64,000 bases of DNA from Prevotellaceae bacterium (GTDB lineage Bacteria; Bacteroidota; Bacteroidia; Bacteroidales; Muribaculaceae), in NCBI GenBank assembly GCA_021772015.1, contig JAETNS010000002.1, forward strand, positions 1 to 64,000. The letters are read 5' to 3'. This document shows positions 36,857 through 45,835 of this stretch, in pieces. Position numbers and translations under genes: made by a program. The notes beneath the pieces were generated by a model that was not told where the DNA came from, ran no database searches, and saw only the letters and a list, made by a program, of their open reading frames with translations. Position 1 is the stretch's first letter. The number at the start of each line of letters is the position of its first letter.

Positions 36857-38044
36857 TCAGTTGCGGCGGGTCTGCCAGCGGGTTACCAGATAGGCGGTGG
36901 CGGTGTAGACGAGGGTCAGGCCCCAGAGCCAGAACCAGGGGCGCGACACAAGGCCGAGGGTGGCGTTGTTGGAGTTGATGCGGACAAAGCCTTCCAGCCC
37001 CCATGTCGCCGGGACGATGTCGCCGAGCCATGAGAGGAACGGGGTCATAGCGTAGCGTGGCCAGGTAAGGCCCGACAGGAACAGGAACGCCACGGAGGTG
37101 AAGACGACGATGATGAACGCCGACTCGCGTTCGGTGGCCATGATGTTTAGGGTTTGTCCGAGCATCGCGCTTGCAAGCAACATCGGCAGTATGAAGAGGA
37201 TGTAGTCGATCACAGCTCCCTCGTGGGGATAATGGAAGAAATGCAGGACGTAGTGGAGGATGTAGATCGACAGCGGTATGTAGATTATCGTGTAGCAGAG
37301 GGTGCGCCCGAAAATCTGGGCAGACGGTGACATGCTGTCGCCTGTCACGGGGAGCGAGCCTTTAAGCCGACGGCGTTGCTCGGCACGGGTTCCTCCCAGC
37401 AGAACGATTCCGAGGATCATGCTCTGTTGCAGGATCAGCACGACGATGCCGGGGATGATGAAAGAGGCGAATCCCTGCTGGGTGTCTCCCATCGGGAAGC
37501 CGAAGCTGGATATGCCGGATGGCTCACCTGTCGACGGCATGCCGAGGTCATCGAGTGTCATCTGGCGCAACTGCGCGCCTGTGGCGATCTGCAGATCGGC
37601 GATGGCACTGGTGAATGTCCTGTAACGCAACAACAGGGTCATGTCGCTGTAAAACTGGATCTGCGGTTGCTCGGCGCGGCCGAGGTCCTCGGTGTAGTCG
37701 GAGGGGATCTCAATGACAGCGAAGCATTTTTTATCGGCCATCCACTCCTTTGCCTCCTGGAGATTGGCCGCATAGCCGCAGATTTTAATCGCTTCTGTCG
37801 CGTCTGCGTGGCGGATAAATTCACGACTCATGGCCGTACGGGAATTGTCGACGACAGCCACAGGCATGTCGCGTGTAACCTCCGGATTGTATATCAGGGA
37901 GTATATGATAGGATAGACGATCGGCAGGAAGAAAAAGAACAGGATCACGCCGACATCGGAGAACACCAGCGACATCTCGTGCCTGAAAATCCTCGCGGTC
38001 TCAAGCAGCCATTCTTTCGTGTCTATGACAAAACCTTTCAGCAT
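36857..38044 (-). CDS. ABC-2 type permease, efflux operon gene 4
   Basis: 395 residues of the YbhS/YbhR-type ABC-2 permease family. One N-terminal membrane segment (VGVILFFFFLPIVYPIIYSLIY) is followed by a large extracytoplasmic domain (residues 55-170) and five C-terminal segments. The conserved block is QGFASFIIPGIVVLILQQSMILGIVLLGG, with a charged GTRAEQRRR. It is last of four genes, 36 bp after the preceding permease gene. No ATPase gene is linked. Confidence 0.88.
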   Translation of the reverse strand: MLKGFVIDTKEWLLETARIFRHEMSLVFSDVGVILFFFFLPIVYPIIYSLIYNPEVTRDMPVAVVDNSRTAMSREFIRHADATEAIKICGYAANLQEAKEWMADKKCFAVIEIPSDYTEDLGRAEQPQIQFYSDMTLLLRYRTFTSAIADLQIATGAQLRQMTLDDLGMPSTGEPSGISSFGFPMGDTQQGFASFIIPGIVVLILQQSMILGIVLLGGTRAEQRRRLKGSLPVTGDSMSPSAQIFGRTLCYTIIYIPLSIYILHYVLHFFHYPHEGAVIDYILFILPMLLASAMLGQTLNIMATERESAFIIVVFTSVAFLFLSGLTWPRYAMTPFLSWLGDIVPATWGLEGFVRINSNNATLGLVSRPWFWLWGLTLVYTATAYLVTRWQTRRN

Positions 38045-38080
38045 CGCTAATCAATTAATGGGGTCACCGTTTATGAATCA

Positions 38081-39244
38081 TCACGGCACATACACGGGCT
38101 TGCGCAGGGCGCGTTTCATCATCGGAGCCGCGAGAGTCGCCACCATCGGGAACACCAGCAGCGCGACGAAGTAGTACCGGGAATAATACACCGCCCAGCC
38201 GTCAAGGGCAATGTCGCCGTAAATCAGGAAATACCATCTTACGGGCAGTATGTATGAGAAGATGGCCATCCCGCCATACATCGCCTCAACAGGGAAAGAG
38301 AAGGCCGCCAGAGAGAACGCCAGGATTCCCGTCAGCGAACATATCGACAGGGCCAGGCGTGGATTGGGGAATATAGAGCAGATAAGTACCGCGAACCCCT
38401 GGCTGGCTATGACGAAAAGCAGCATCCCGACGGTCATCCACAGTTCGCTGCCATTCATCGGGAAATGGTTCCAGTGGTAAAGCAACGAATTGATGCCCAA
38501 TCCTATCACCGTGAATATCACAGTCTGCGGCAGCAGCTTGCCTATCAAGGCTGTCCCGATCCTGCCGTTGGCGGCTGACAGCCATAGGGGAGAGGTGCCG
38601 GTTTTGATCTCCTGGGTTATGGCGAATGCCGCCATCAGGAAGACCATCAGCTCGAGCACCCCGTATAGGAATGAGGGGGATAGATAATATGAATAGTTGA
38701 GCCAGGGGTTGTGGAGAGGATGGGAGTTGACGGTTATGGGTTGCAGGACAACTCCGGCAAGTGCTTCCGGCGCGCCTTTTTCAAGCAGCTCGGTCTGGAC
38801 CAGTCCGCCGGCGGCCGTGACCCCCATTGTCTTGAAGCCTTTGAACATCAACGATCCCGGCACATAGATCGAGAGGTTGAAATAATAGGTCAGTTGGGGA
38901 TCGCGGCCCGACACGGCATCGCGCTCGAAATCTTCCGGAATCATGAAGAATCCCATTATCTCCCCTTTCTGTACAGCCTCTATCGCCTCATGATAGTCGA
39001 TGGGAGAGGAAACGACATCGATCAGTTCCATAGCATCGAGCGAACGGGTCAGCCGCCGCGACATCTGGGAATGGTCGAGGTCTACCACTCCGGCAGGCAC
39101 TTTCAGCGGAAGCCCCTTGTCGAGCATTCCGATGAAAAAGAGGGCCATCATCACCGGCACGACCACGATTCCCACCAGGTAGATCGGGCGGGAAGTGAGC
39201 CGTCGGAGTTCGCGACGTATGACATTTAACAGACCGGGTGTCAT
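38081..39244 (-). CDS. ABC-2 type permease, efflux operon gene 3
   Basis: 387 residues, same layout as the following gene: N-terminal membrane segment PIYLVGIVVVPVMMALFFIGML, an extracytoplasmic domain to about residue 180, then a bundle of membrane helices (VLELMVFLMAAFAITQEIKTGT, TVIFTVIGLGINSLLY and others). It is a paralogue of the gene at 36857-38044 and presumably pairs with it as a heterodimer. It starts 16 bp after the HlyD gene. The substrate is unknown. Confidence 0.88.
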   Translation of the reverse strand: MTPGLLNVIRRELRRLTSRPIYLVGIVVVPVMMALFFIGMLDKGLPLKVPAGVVDLDHSQMSRRLTRSLDAMELIDVVSSPIDYHEAIEAVQKGEIMGFFMIPEDFERDAVSGRDPQLTYYFNLSIYVPGSLMFKGFKTMGVTAAGGLVQTELLEKGAPEALAGVVLQPITVNSHPLHNPWLNYSYYLSPSFLYGVLELMVFLMAAFAITQEIKTGTSPLWLSAANGRIGTALIGKLLPQTVIFTVIGLGINSLLYHWNHFPMNGSELWMTVGMLLFVIASQGFAVLICSIFPNPRLALSICSLTGILAFSLAAFSFPVEAMYGGMAIFSYILPVRWYFLIYGDIALDGWAVYYSRYYFVALLVFPMVATLAAPMMKRALRKPVYVP

Positions 39245-39260
39245 TGTAAAACGGAGTTTT

Positions 39261-40256
39261 TTAATCCTTGAGTATCACTGTCATTCCTGGACGGAGGTCA
39301 GGAATATCCTGTTCGGGACGTGCCTTGATCTCGAAAGTCTTGGAGTCCCAGTCGCCGGTGGTCTTTGTGGCGTGCCAGGTGGCATAGGATCCCAGATCGC
39401 GGATGTAATAGATCTTCACCTGAGCGTCTTTGTCGAGGGCCGGAATCCTGACTGTGATCTCCTTGCCCATCGTGAGGTCTTTGAGTTTGTCCTCCCTGAC
39501 ATTGAAGGTGACCCACTTGTCATCGACGCGCAATACATTCATGATAGGCGCGCCCAAAGCGACAAGTTCGCCGACATGAGGGAATATGACATCAACCTGT
39601 CCGTCACATGGGGCGGTCAGGTACTGGTCTTCCAGCACCGACTCTACCTCGGCCACACCACCCTTGGCCACATTGACCATGGCTGCTGCCTGGGTCTTGT
39701 CCTCGCTCTGTGGTCCCTGCTTGGCCAGCTCATACTGGCTTTTCGCGGCGGCGGCTCCGGCTACAGCAGCGTCATATGCGGCCTTTGCCTCGTCGCGCTT
39801 CTGCTCCGACATCACCCCTTCGGCAAACAGGTTCTGCATGCGGTCATAGGTCTTCTTGGTGATACCCACAGCCGCTTCCGCCTGCTGCCACACCTGGTAG
39901 GCGCTCTGGATGATCTGCGACCGGGTGCCGGAGTCTACCTTCTTGTCAACCGCCTGCGCGGCTGTCTCCATGGCGCGGGCCTGCTGGAGCTTCGCCTCGG
40001 CCAGAGAGGAATGGATATGTACCAGGGTGTCACCCTTGCGGACCATGTCTCCCTCCCGGACGAAAAACTCGACCACTCGGCCGGGAAGTTTCCCGGAAAC
40101 TCTTACGGAGGTCGCCTCCGCCTGCCCCTGAAGGATTTCAGGTGGCTTGTTGATAAACAGGAACCCTATTATGGCGAGGGCCGCGATTACAAAAACCACT
40201 CCTCCGAGGGCGACTATCAGTTTGCGGTTCTCTCTTTTCTCTTCGTTGGACTGCAT
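39261..40256 (-). CDS. HlyD-family membrane fusion protein, efflux operon gene 2
   Basis: 331 residues. An N-terminal membrane anchor (LIVALGGVVFVIAALAIIGFLF, residues 13-34) is followed by a biotinyl-lipoyl-like half motif (SVRVSGKLPGRVVEFFVREGDMVRKGDTLVHI). An alpha-helical hairpin runs from about 90 to 195 (Ala/Lys/Glu-rich). The second lipoyl half is APCDGQVDVIFPHVGELV, and a beta-barrel domain follows. It bridges the inner-membrane permeases and the TolC-like channel. Confidence 0.93.
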   Translation of the reverse strand: MQSNEEKRENRKLIVALGGVVFVIAALAIIGFLFINKPPEILQGQAEATSVRVSGKLPGRVVEFFVREGDMVRKGDTLVHIHSSLAEAKLQQARAMETAAQAVDKKVDSGTRSQIIQSAYQVWQQAEAAVGITKKTYDRMQNLFAEGVMSEQKRDEAKAAYDAAVAGAAAAKSQYELAKQGPQSEDKTQAAAMVNVAKGGVAEVESVLEDQYLTAPCDGQVDVIFPHVGELVALGAPIMNVLRVDDKWVTFNVREDKLKDLTMGKEITVRIPALDKDAQVKIYYIRDLGSYATWHATKTTGDWDSKTFEIKARPEQDIPDLRPGMTVILKD

Positions 40257-40323
40257 GGCAAATCAATATTGAGAGTTCAGTTATTCATGTTTCATTATCA
40301 TATGGCCGATATGCAAGAGTCGG

Positions 40324-41811
40324 TCAATAGTTCAGACGGCCAAGGGCCTTGGAGAGGTAAACGTCGCAGAGCTGCACGTCAACCTTCGCGTCTATCTTCT
40401 CGGAGTTGGCCTTCAGCCATGCCGTCTGGGCTGTCATGACATCGGTGGTGGTCATCACCCCCTCGCGGAATCCAAGTTCGGCGGTGCGCAGATTCTCCTC
40501 CGCTTTCTCGAGATTGGTGCATGTCATCGTGTAGGTTTTCAGCGACTCCTGCGCCTTGTAGGCGGCCTGGCTGACCTGCAGATCAACCATCTCGCGGGCG
40601 TTCTGGAGCTGCAGGGCCGATACCACGGCGTTGCTCTTCGATGCTTTGTAGGCGTAATAATTACCGCCCCAGTGCCAGATCGGGATCGTGACCATCACTC
40701 CGACGGAGAATGCCCCGTCAAAACGTTTCTTGAAGCCGTCAAACATGTTGGGATTCGAGAATGAATATGATCCTATCAAGGCCACGTTGGGGAGCATGGC
40801 CGCGCGGGCCACATTGGCCTCCTGCTCGGCGACTTTGCCGGCCAGCGACAGCGCCGACAGGTCGGGACGGGCGGCGTATACCGCCTCCATGTCATAGCTG
40901 TTGGCGATCTCGGCGTGTGGGTCTATCTCCAGGCTCCCCTCATCCTCGACATGCATCTCAGAGTTTACGGGGAGTCCGCAGACCTGTGCCAGGGCCATGC
41001 GGCTCAGACTTAGCCCGTTCTCGACCTTGGTCAGATCTACGTTCGCCTGATTGAGCTTGACCTCTACGCTTAGCAGGTCGCTCCGGGTAGCCACCCCCTG
41101 CTCGACCATCTTCTGCACGTCAAAGCGGAGTGTGTCAAGGAGATTGACGTAGCTCTTTGCCAGCTCATGCTTTGCTTTCAGGGCAACGACTGTCCAATAG
41201 GCTCCGTCGACCGCGTACACGACATTCTGCGCCTCGTTGGCGTAAAGCTTGTCGGCGATCTCCGAGGCAAGCCCGGCGATCTTGTTCATCGCCACGATCT
41301 TCCCCCCCATGAACACCGGCTGGGTGAGCGTCACCGCCCCGAAGAAGACATTGTGGATGTCAAACTCCATAGCCTCCTTGGGTATCAGCGCTACCTGTTC
41401 AGGGATATATTGCCCGTCGGGGCCCTTTATCGGCTCGCCGGTATATGGATTCTTGACAATGTTGAACTGGTATCCCTGGCTCTGGAGATCGAACGACTTG
41501 ACCGGCAGCAGCTGGTCGGAGTCGAAGATCGAGATATCCTTTTGATTGTAGAGGTAGCCTCCCGCGAAGTCTATGGCGGGTAGATAGGCCGCGAAAGCCT
41601 GCTTCTTCTGGTAGCCGGCCTTGCGTTGCTGCTCACGCTTGACCATCAGCTCCTTGTTGTTTCGCAAAGCAAGGCTGCGGCAACTGTCAAGCGAATAAGT
41701 GTCGGCTGAAGCCGTCTGGGCGGCAGTGCCGAAGATCGTGGCCGTAAGAGCCAGTGGCAGCAGACGGCTCGTCAGCCAAGAATATTTTCCGGGTGAAACT
41801 CTCATAACCAT
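40324..41811 (-). CDS. TolC-family outer-membrane efflux channel, efflux operon gene 1
   Basis: 495 residues. Signal peptide (LLPLALTATIFGTAAQTASA), then YSLDSCRSLALRNNKELMVKR and the internally duplicated coiled-coil/beta structure of the OEP family; FREGVMTTTDVMTAQTAWLKA is a signature near the C-terminus. It is the first gene of the operon. TAATTTTG (41823-41816, minus) abuts the start codon, so translation may begin at the ATG at 41805 or the message may be nearly leaderless. Confidence 0.93.
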   Translation of the reverse strand: MVMRVSPGKYSWLTSRLLPLALTATIFGTAAQTASADTYSLDSCRSLALRNNKELMVKREQQRKAGYQKKQAFAAYLPAIDFAGGYLYNQKDISIFDSDQLLPVKSFDLQSQGYQFNIVKNPYTGEPIKGPDGQYIPEQVALIPKEAMEFDIHNVFFGAVTLTQPVFMGGKIVAMNKIAGLASEIADKLYANEAQNVVYAVDGAYWTVVALKAKHELAKSYVNLLDTLRFDVQKMVEQGVATRSDLLSVEVKLNQANVDLTKVENGLSLSRMALAQVCGLPVNSEMHVEDEGSLEIDPHAEIANSYDMEAVYAARPDLSALSLAGKVAEQEANVARAAMLPNVALIGSYSFSNPNMFDGFKKRFDGAFSVGVMVTIPIWHWGGNYYAYKASKSNAVVSALQLQNAREMVDLQVSQAAYKAQESLKTYTMTCTNLEKAEENLRTAELGFREGVMTTTDVMTAQTAWLKANSEKIDAKVDVQLCDVYLSKALGRLNY

Positions 41812-41996
41812 GCTACAAAATTACGTATTTCAAGAAGCCGAACCAACGTCCCGTTTCCGACAGTTGCCTTATCGGCCAATATTCTGTCAAAAAGGGTAGA
41901 AATGTTAAAACATGTCGTGGAGGCATCCCTCGATGTATTAACAACTCTTATATCCAAAGGGTTGCCTTGCGATCTGATAAATTTGAGCGTAAAATG

Positions 41997-42027
41997 TTTG
42001 GCGGGAAGAAAAAAAGTCGTACCTTTG
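41997..42027 (+). promoter_or_regulatory. Promoter of the SRP RNA gene
   Basis: TTTG (41997-42000), exactly 19 bp, then TACCTTTG (42020-42027). A perfect Bacteroidetes-type promoter, 5 bp before the first paired base of the RNA. Confidence 0.92.
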
Positions 42028-42031
42028 CAGC

Positions 42032-42137
42032 CGGGTAAGTCCTACACGACCAGCTCCCCCCGAACTCCGTCAGGTCTTGATCGAAGCAGCGGTAGGGGGT
42101 TGTAGCGGTGCGATGTAGTCAGCTTACCCTTTTTTTG
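42032..42137 (+). ncRNA. ffs: Signal recognition particle RNA (4.5S-like)
   Basis: About 100 nt. The ends pair (GGGTAAG at 42033-42039 with CTTACCC at 42123-42129), and the apical domain carries the SRP signature GTCAGG...GATCGAAGCAGC (42069-42090), the Ffh-binding loop. A U-run (42129-42137) follows the closing stem and serves as terminator. It forms the RNA core of the particle that targets membrane proteins co-translationally, with Ffh encoded elsewhere. A perfect promoter precedes it. Confidence 0.95.
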
Positions 42138-42189
42138 TGACCTTATGGGAGGGGAAGCCTGGGAGAATCGGCGATTTGGGGAGTCTATG

Positions 42190-42445
42190 GGGATGGGAGT
42201 TATGGGAGTTGTGGGTATGGGAGGTATGGGAATGATGGGAAGACCGGGAGTGATGCAAGGCCAGTACGTTTTGGCGTACTGGCGTAATTTCGGCGTATTT
42301 ATTTGGTGTGGGGTTGGTGTGGCTTGTGGCGTACTAAAGATGCAGGTCTCCCGGTCCTCCCATAATTCCCATACCTCCCATACTCATAATTCCCAGTCTT
42401 CCCATACCCATAACTCTCATTGATTCCCATAACTCCCATTGACTC
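42190..42445. repeat. Large imperfect inverted repeat of TATGGGA-type units
   Basis: The 323-bp gap 42131-42453 contains a left arm (42190-42250) of degenerate GGTATGGGA/GTTATGGGA units ending in AGACCGGGAG. The right arm (42347-42445) is the complement, CTCCCGGTCCTCCCATAATT and onward. Inside the loop is a perfect hairpin, CCAGTACG-TTTTGG-CGTACTGG (42261-42282). No gene is credible here. Confidence 0.75.
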
Positions 42446-42453
42446 CGGTCGCC

Positions 42454-43173
42454 TCAGGTTCCTGACGAGAGGGTCAGCGAGCGGGTCTCGCCCAGCAGGC
42501 GGAGGTCCTGAAACATTGGGAGGTAGTTGCGATGGGAGGGGGCAAGCACGACGAAATTCAGTTCCGTCAGCCCTTGCTCGTAATCATAGTTTATATAGAA
42601 TGTCGACAGGTGGACCGAATGGCGGGCGAAGACCTCACGATAGGGGGTGATGTCGCTGACGATTCCGTGGATGACCATCTTGACGACGCGGTTTTCCTGA
42701 CCCAGCCGCGCCCGGTTCTCGTAGACCTGGAACGCGATAAGGGTGAGGAGAATCATCGCCGTGGCTATTATAGAGCAGAGATACATCCCGACTCCGACAG
42801 CCATCCCTATGGTGGCGGTCATCCAGATCCCGGCGGCTGTGGTCAGTCCCCTGACAGATCCCTTCATATGTATCATCGCCCCTGCGCCGAGAAAACCTAT
42901 GCCGGTTATGACCTGGGCGGCGATACGCCCGGGATCGCCGTTTTTCAGCCCCAGATAGACCTGCGGGACATATATCGACAGGAGCATCGCCATGCATGCG
43001 CCCATCGAGATCAAGGCGAATGTCCTGACCCCGGCGATCTGTCCTTTGCGCTTGCGCTCAAGTCCGACAAGCACCCCCAGCACCATCGCCAGCAACAGCT
43101 TGAAGACTGCTCCGGTAAGGTTGACCTCCGGTGAGTTGATCTCGGCTACCATGTATGACAAGAGATTTTCCAT
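42454..43173 (-). CDS. MgtC/SapB-family membrane protein
   Basis: 239 residues from the ATG at 43173. Family core: LLAMVLGVLVGLERKRKGQIAGVRTFALISMGACMAML, then QVITGIGFLGAGAMIH and GLTTAAGIWMTATIGMAVG. There are five membrane segments, then a cytosolic ACT-like C-terminal domain (residues 155-239). The family is linked to Mg2+ homeostasis or ATP synthase modulation in other bacteria, and the role here is unknown. In-frame sequence extends upstream to 43212, but a TAAATTTG box (43187-43180) lies just before the chosen ATG. Confidence 0.88.
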   Translation of the reverse strand: MENLLSYMVAEINSPEVNLTGAVFKLLLAMVLGVLVGLERKRKGQIAGVRTFALISMGACMAMLLSIYVPQVYLGLKNGDPGRIAAQVITGIGFLGAGAMIHMKGSVRGLTTAAGIWMTATIGMAVGVGMYLCSIIATAMILLTLIAFQVYENRARLGQENRVVKMVIHGIVSDITPYREVFARHSVHLSTFYINYDYEQGLTELNFVVLAPSHRNYLPMFQDLRLLGETRSLTLSSGT

Positions 43174-43284
43174 AGGGAGCAAATTTAATGATTTTTTTAC
43201 TCTGCCGAACACCTTGAAAGGGAAATTTGTTGGGTCTTAAGAGATTTTTTCATCTCCGCCGAGGAATATTTACCATTGTTTTTG

Positions 43285-43325
43285 TAATTTTGCCCCCGCG
43301 TTTTGTGCCGTCGCGACGCGACGGC
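43285..43325 (+). promoter_or_regulatory. topA leader: -7 box and GC-rich hairpin
   Basis: TAATTTTG (43285-43292) without a clear -33, followed by the 19-nt near-perfect palindrome GCCGTCGCGACGCGACGGC (43307-43325) in what would be the topA 5' leader, about 90 nt before the ATG. Confidence 0.5.
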
Positions 43326-43414
43326 TACATTGTCATATAAAAATCAAAACCGCCGATAATCCGCGCCGCCGGTTTCTAAGCGGCTGCCATACAATACAAT
43401 ATAATCCCTGCCAT

Positions 43415-45739
43415 ATGCCGAAAAATCTGGTGATCGTCGAGTCTCCCGCAAAAGCGAAGACAATAGGAAAATTCCTTGGACCCGACTTCAAGGTCATGTC
43501 GAGTTACGGTCATATCCGAGACTTGAAGAAGAAGAATTTCAGCATCGATGTGGAGAAGGGCTTCGAGCCGGTCTATGAGATACCGGATGACAAGAAAGCA
43601 CTTGTGGCTGAGCTGAAGAAAGCGGCCAAGGAGGCCAAGACCGTATGGCTGGCTTCCGATGAGGACCGCGAGGGGGAGGCAATCGCATGGCATCTCTTTG
43701 AGGTGCTGAAGCTCAATCCCGCCGACACCCGCCGTATCGTCTTCCATGAGATCACTAAGAACGCCATACTCCACGCCATCGAAAATCCTCGTGACATCGA
43801 CATAAATCTTGTCGACGCGCAACAGGCGCGCCGCGTCCTCGACCGCATCGTGGGCTTCGAGCTTTCCCCCGTCTTATGGAAAAAGATCAAGCCCGCTCTC
43901 TCGGCAGGTCGCGTCCAGTCGGTGGCCGTCAGGCTGATAATGGAGAGGGAGAATGAGATCAAGAACTTCACCCCTGAGGAATATTTCCGTGTGACAGGCC
44001 GTTTCCTGTTGCCTGACGGAGAGGGAGTCACCGGCGTGCTGACCACCCGTGTCGGCTCCGCCGCCGAGGCCGAGAAACTGCTTTCGGGCGCGGCCGGCGA
44101 GAAATTCGAGGTGACGGCTGTCAATGTCCATCCCGTCAAGAAAGCCCCGGCTCCCCCGTTCACCACCTCCACCCTGCAGCAGGAGGCCGCCCGCAAGCTC
44201 GGATTCACCGTCTCCCAGACGATGATGATCGCCCAGAAACTCTATGAGGCCGGACACATCACCTATATGCGTACCGACTCGCTGAACCTCAGTGAGCTTG
44301 CCCTCGGTGCCATCAAAGAGGAGATCACCTCAACTATGGGGGCCGAATACCTGAAACTCCGTCATTATCATACCTCCTCGCGAGGCGCGCAGGAGGCCCA
44401 TGAGGCCATCCGCCCTACATATGTCGATCAGAAGACGATAGATGGGACTCCTCAGGAGAAACGCCTCTACGCGTTGATCTGGAAGCGCGCCGTGGCCTCA
44501 CAGATGGCCGACGCGGAGATGGAGAAGACAACTGTAGAAATCTCCGCAGCCGGAAGCGGGGCGAAGTTTAATGTAACCGGCGAGGTCGTCCGTTTCGACG
44601 GTTTCCTCAAAGTATACATGGAGGGACGCGACGACGACAATGCCGACGAGGCTTCCGACCAAGGGTTGCTCCCCCATTTCCACAAGGGTATGACCCTGAC
44701 TTTGGAGGAGATGACCGCCACGGAGCGTTTCACCCAGCAGCCGCCGCGCTACACGGAGGCTTCCCTTGTCAAGAAGATGGAGGAACTGGGGATCGGCCGT
44801 CCCTCGACATACGCCCCGACCATATCCACCATCCAGCAGCGCGGATATGTGGAGAAAGGGGAGAAGGAGGGTACAGACCGCCCCTATCTTGTTATGACCC
44901 TTGCTGATGGCAAGGTCAGCCGTGAGACCCGCAGCGAGACAGTCGGCTCGGAGAAAGGAAAGCTCGTCCCGACAGATGTCGGGGAGGTTGTCAATGAGTT
45001 CCTTACCGAATATTTCCCTGATATCCTCGATTACAACTTCACTGCCCAGGTGGAGGAGAAATTCGACAAGATAGCCGAGGGGAAGCTCCCTTGGCACAAT
45101 GAGATAAAGAGCTTCTACACAGGTTTCCATCCCGGAGTGGACGCGGCGATGAACATGCGCCTCGAACACAAAGTAGGGGAGAGGGTGCTCGGTGTCGACC
45201 CCAAGACAGGCAAGCCGGTCTCGGTGAAGATCGGGCGTTATGGGCCGATGATCCAGCTCGGTGACGGCGACGGGGAGGAGAAACCCCAGTTCGCATCCCT
45301 GCTTAAGGGGCAGAGCGTCAGCACCATCACTCTCGACGAGGCCCTGAAACTCTTTGAGTTCCCCCGCCATATCGGTGAATATGAGGGGGCCGAACTGACT
45401 GTCGCCATAGGGCGTTACGGCCCTTATGTCAAGTATGACGGCAAGTTCATATCTATCCCCAAGGAATATTCCCCGGCTCATCTCACCCTCGACGAGGCTA
45501 TATCCCTCATAGAGGAGAAACGCCGCGAGGAGGCCAACCGCGTGGTCAAGACCTTCCCGGAGGATGACTCCGTGCAGATCCTCAATGGCCGTTACGGGGT
45601 ATATATCGCCTGCGGGAAGAACAACTACAAGATACCCAAGACTGTCGCCGATCCTTCGGCTCTTACGTTGGAGGAATGCCGCGAGATAATCGCCGACCAG
45701 GACGCGAAACCCAAGCGCCCCTCCCGTCGCAAGAAATGA
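43415..45739 (+). CDS. topA: DNA topoisomerase I
   Basis: Type IA topoisomerase of 774 residues that relaxes negative supercoils. The Toprim domain has VIVESPAKAKTI (E9) and the acidic SDEDREGEA at 81-89. The active-site Tyr is Y284 in HITYMRTDSLNLS, and SAGRVQSVAVRLI and GIGRPSTYAPTI are conserved. The C-terminus has TopoI repeats (IGRYGPMIQ, AIGRYGPYVKYDG, GRYGVYIACG) and a basic KPKRPSRRKK end, with no zinc-finger cysteines. A family B repeat begins 4 bp after the stop. Confidence 0.98.
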   Translation: MPKNLVIVESPAKAKTIGKFLGPDFKVMSSYGHIRDLKKKNFSIDVEKGFEPVYEIPDDKKALVAELKKAAKEAKTVWLASDEDREGEAIAWHLFEVLKLNPADTRRIVFHEITKNAILHAIENPRDIDINLVDAQQARRVLDRIVGFELSPVLWKKIKPALSAGRVQSVAVRLIMERENEIKNFTPEEYFRVTGRFLLPDGEGVTGVLTTRVGSAAEAEKLLSGAAGEKFEVTAVNVHPVKKAPAPPFTTSTLQQEAARKLGFTVSQTMMIAQKLYEAGHITYMRTDSLNLSELALGAIKEEITSTMGAEYLKLRHYHTSSRGAQEAHEAIRPTYVDQKTIDGTPQEKRLYALIWKRAVASQMADAEMEKTTVEISAAGSGAKFNVTGEVVRFDGFLKVYMEGRDDDNADEASDQGLLPHFHKGMTLTLEEMTATERFTQQPPRYTEASLVKKMEELGIGRPSTYAPTISTIQQRGYVEKGEKEGTDRPYLVMTLADGKVSRETRSETVGSEKGKLVPTDVGEVVNEFLTEYFPDILDYNFTAQVEEKFDKIAEGKLPWHNEIKSFYTGFHPGVDAAMNMRLEHKVGERVLGVDPKTGKPVSVKIGRYGPMIQLGDGDGEEKPQFASLLKGQSVSTITLDEALKLFEFPRHIGEYEGAELTVAIGRYGPYVKYDGKFISIPKEYSPAHLTLDEAISLIEEKRREEANRVVKTFPEDDSVQILNGRYGVYIACGKNNYKIPKTVADPSALTLEECREIIADQDAKPKRPSRRKK

Positions 45740-45743
45740 CTTA

Positions 45744-45831
45744 CAATTCATAATTCTTAATTCATAATTCATAATTGGCCATCCGGCAGGAAATTATGAA
45801 TTATGAATTAAGAATTATGAATTAAGAATTG
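45744..45831. repeat. Family B palindromic repeat, copy 1
   Basis: The left arm is made of CAATTCATAATT/TTAATTCATAATT units (45744-45776), the core is GGCCATCCGGCAGGA, and the right arm is complementary (AATTATGAATTATGAATTAA and onward, 45791-45831). It fills the topA-GH3 gap and ends 4 bp before the next start codon. Confidence 0.9.
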
Positions 45832-45835
45832 AGAG

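Noticed and set aside
39195-40439. 414-residue open frame on the plus strand
   Set aside because: Antisense to the HlyD-type gene; the real frame has clear lipoyl-like and helical hairpin features.
42145-42423. Apparent Met/Gly-rich small protein after the SRP RNA
   Set aside because: Translation of the TATGGGA-type inverted repeat; composition reflects the repeat.
44498-45772. 424-residue open frame on the minus strand
   Set aside because: Antisense to topA and starts inside a family B repeat; no recognisable domain.
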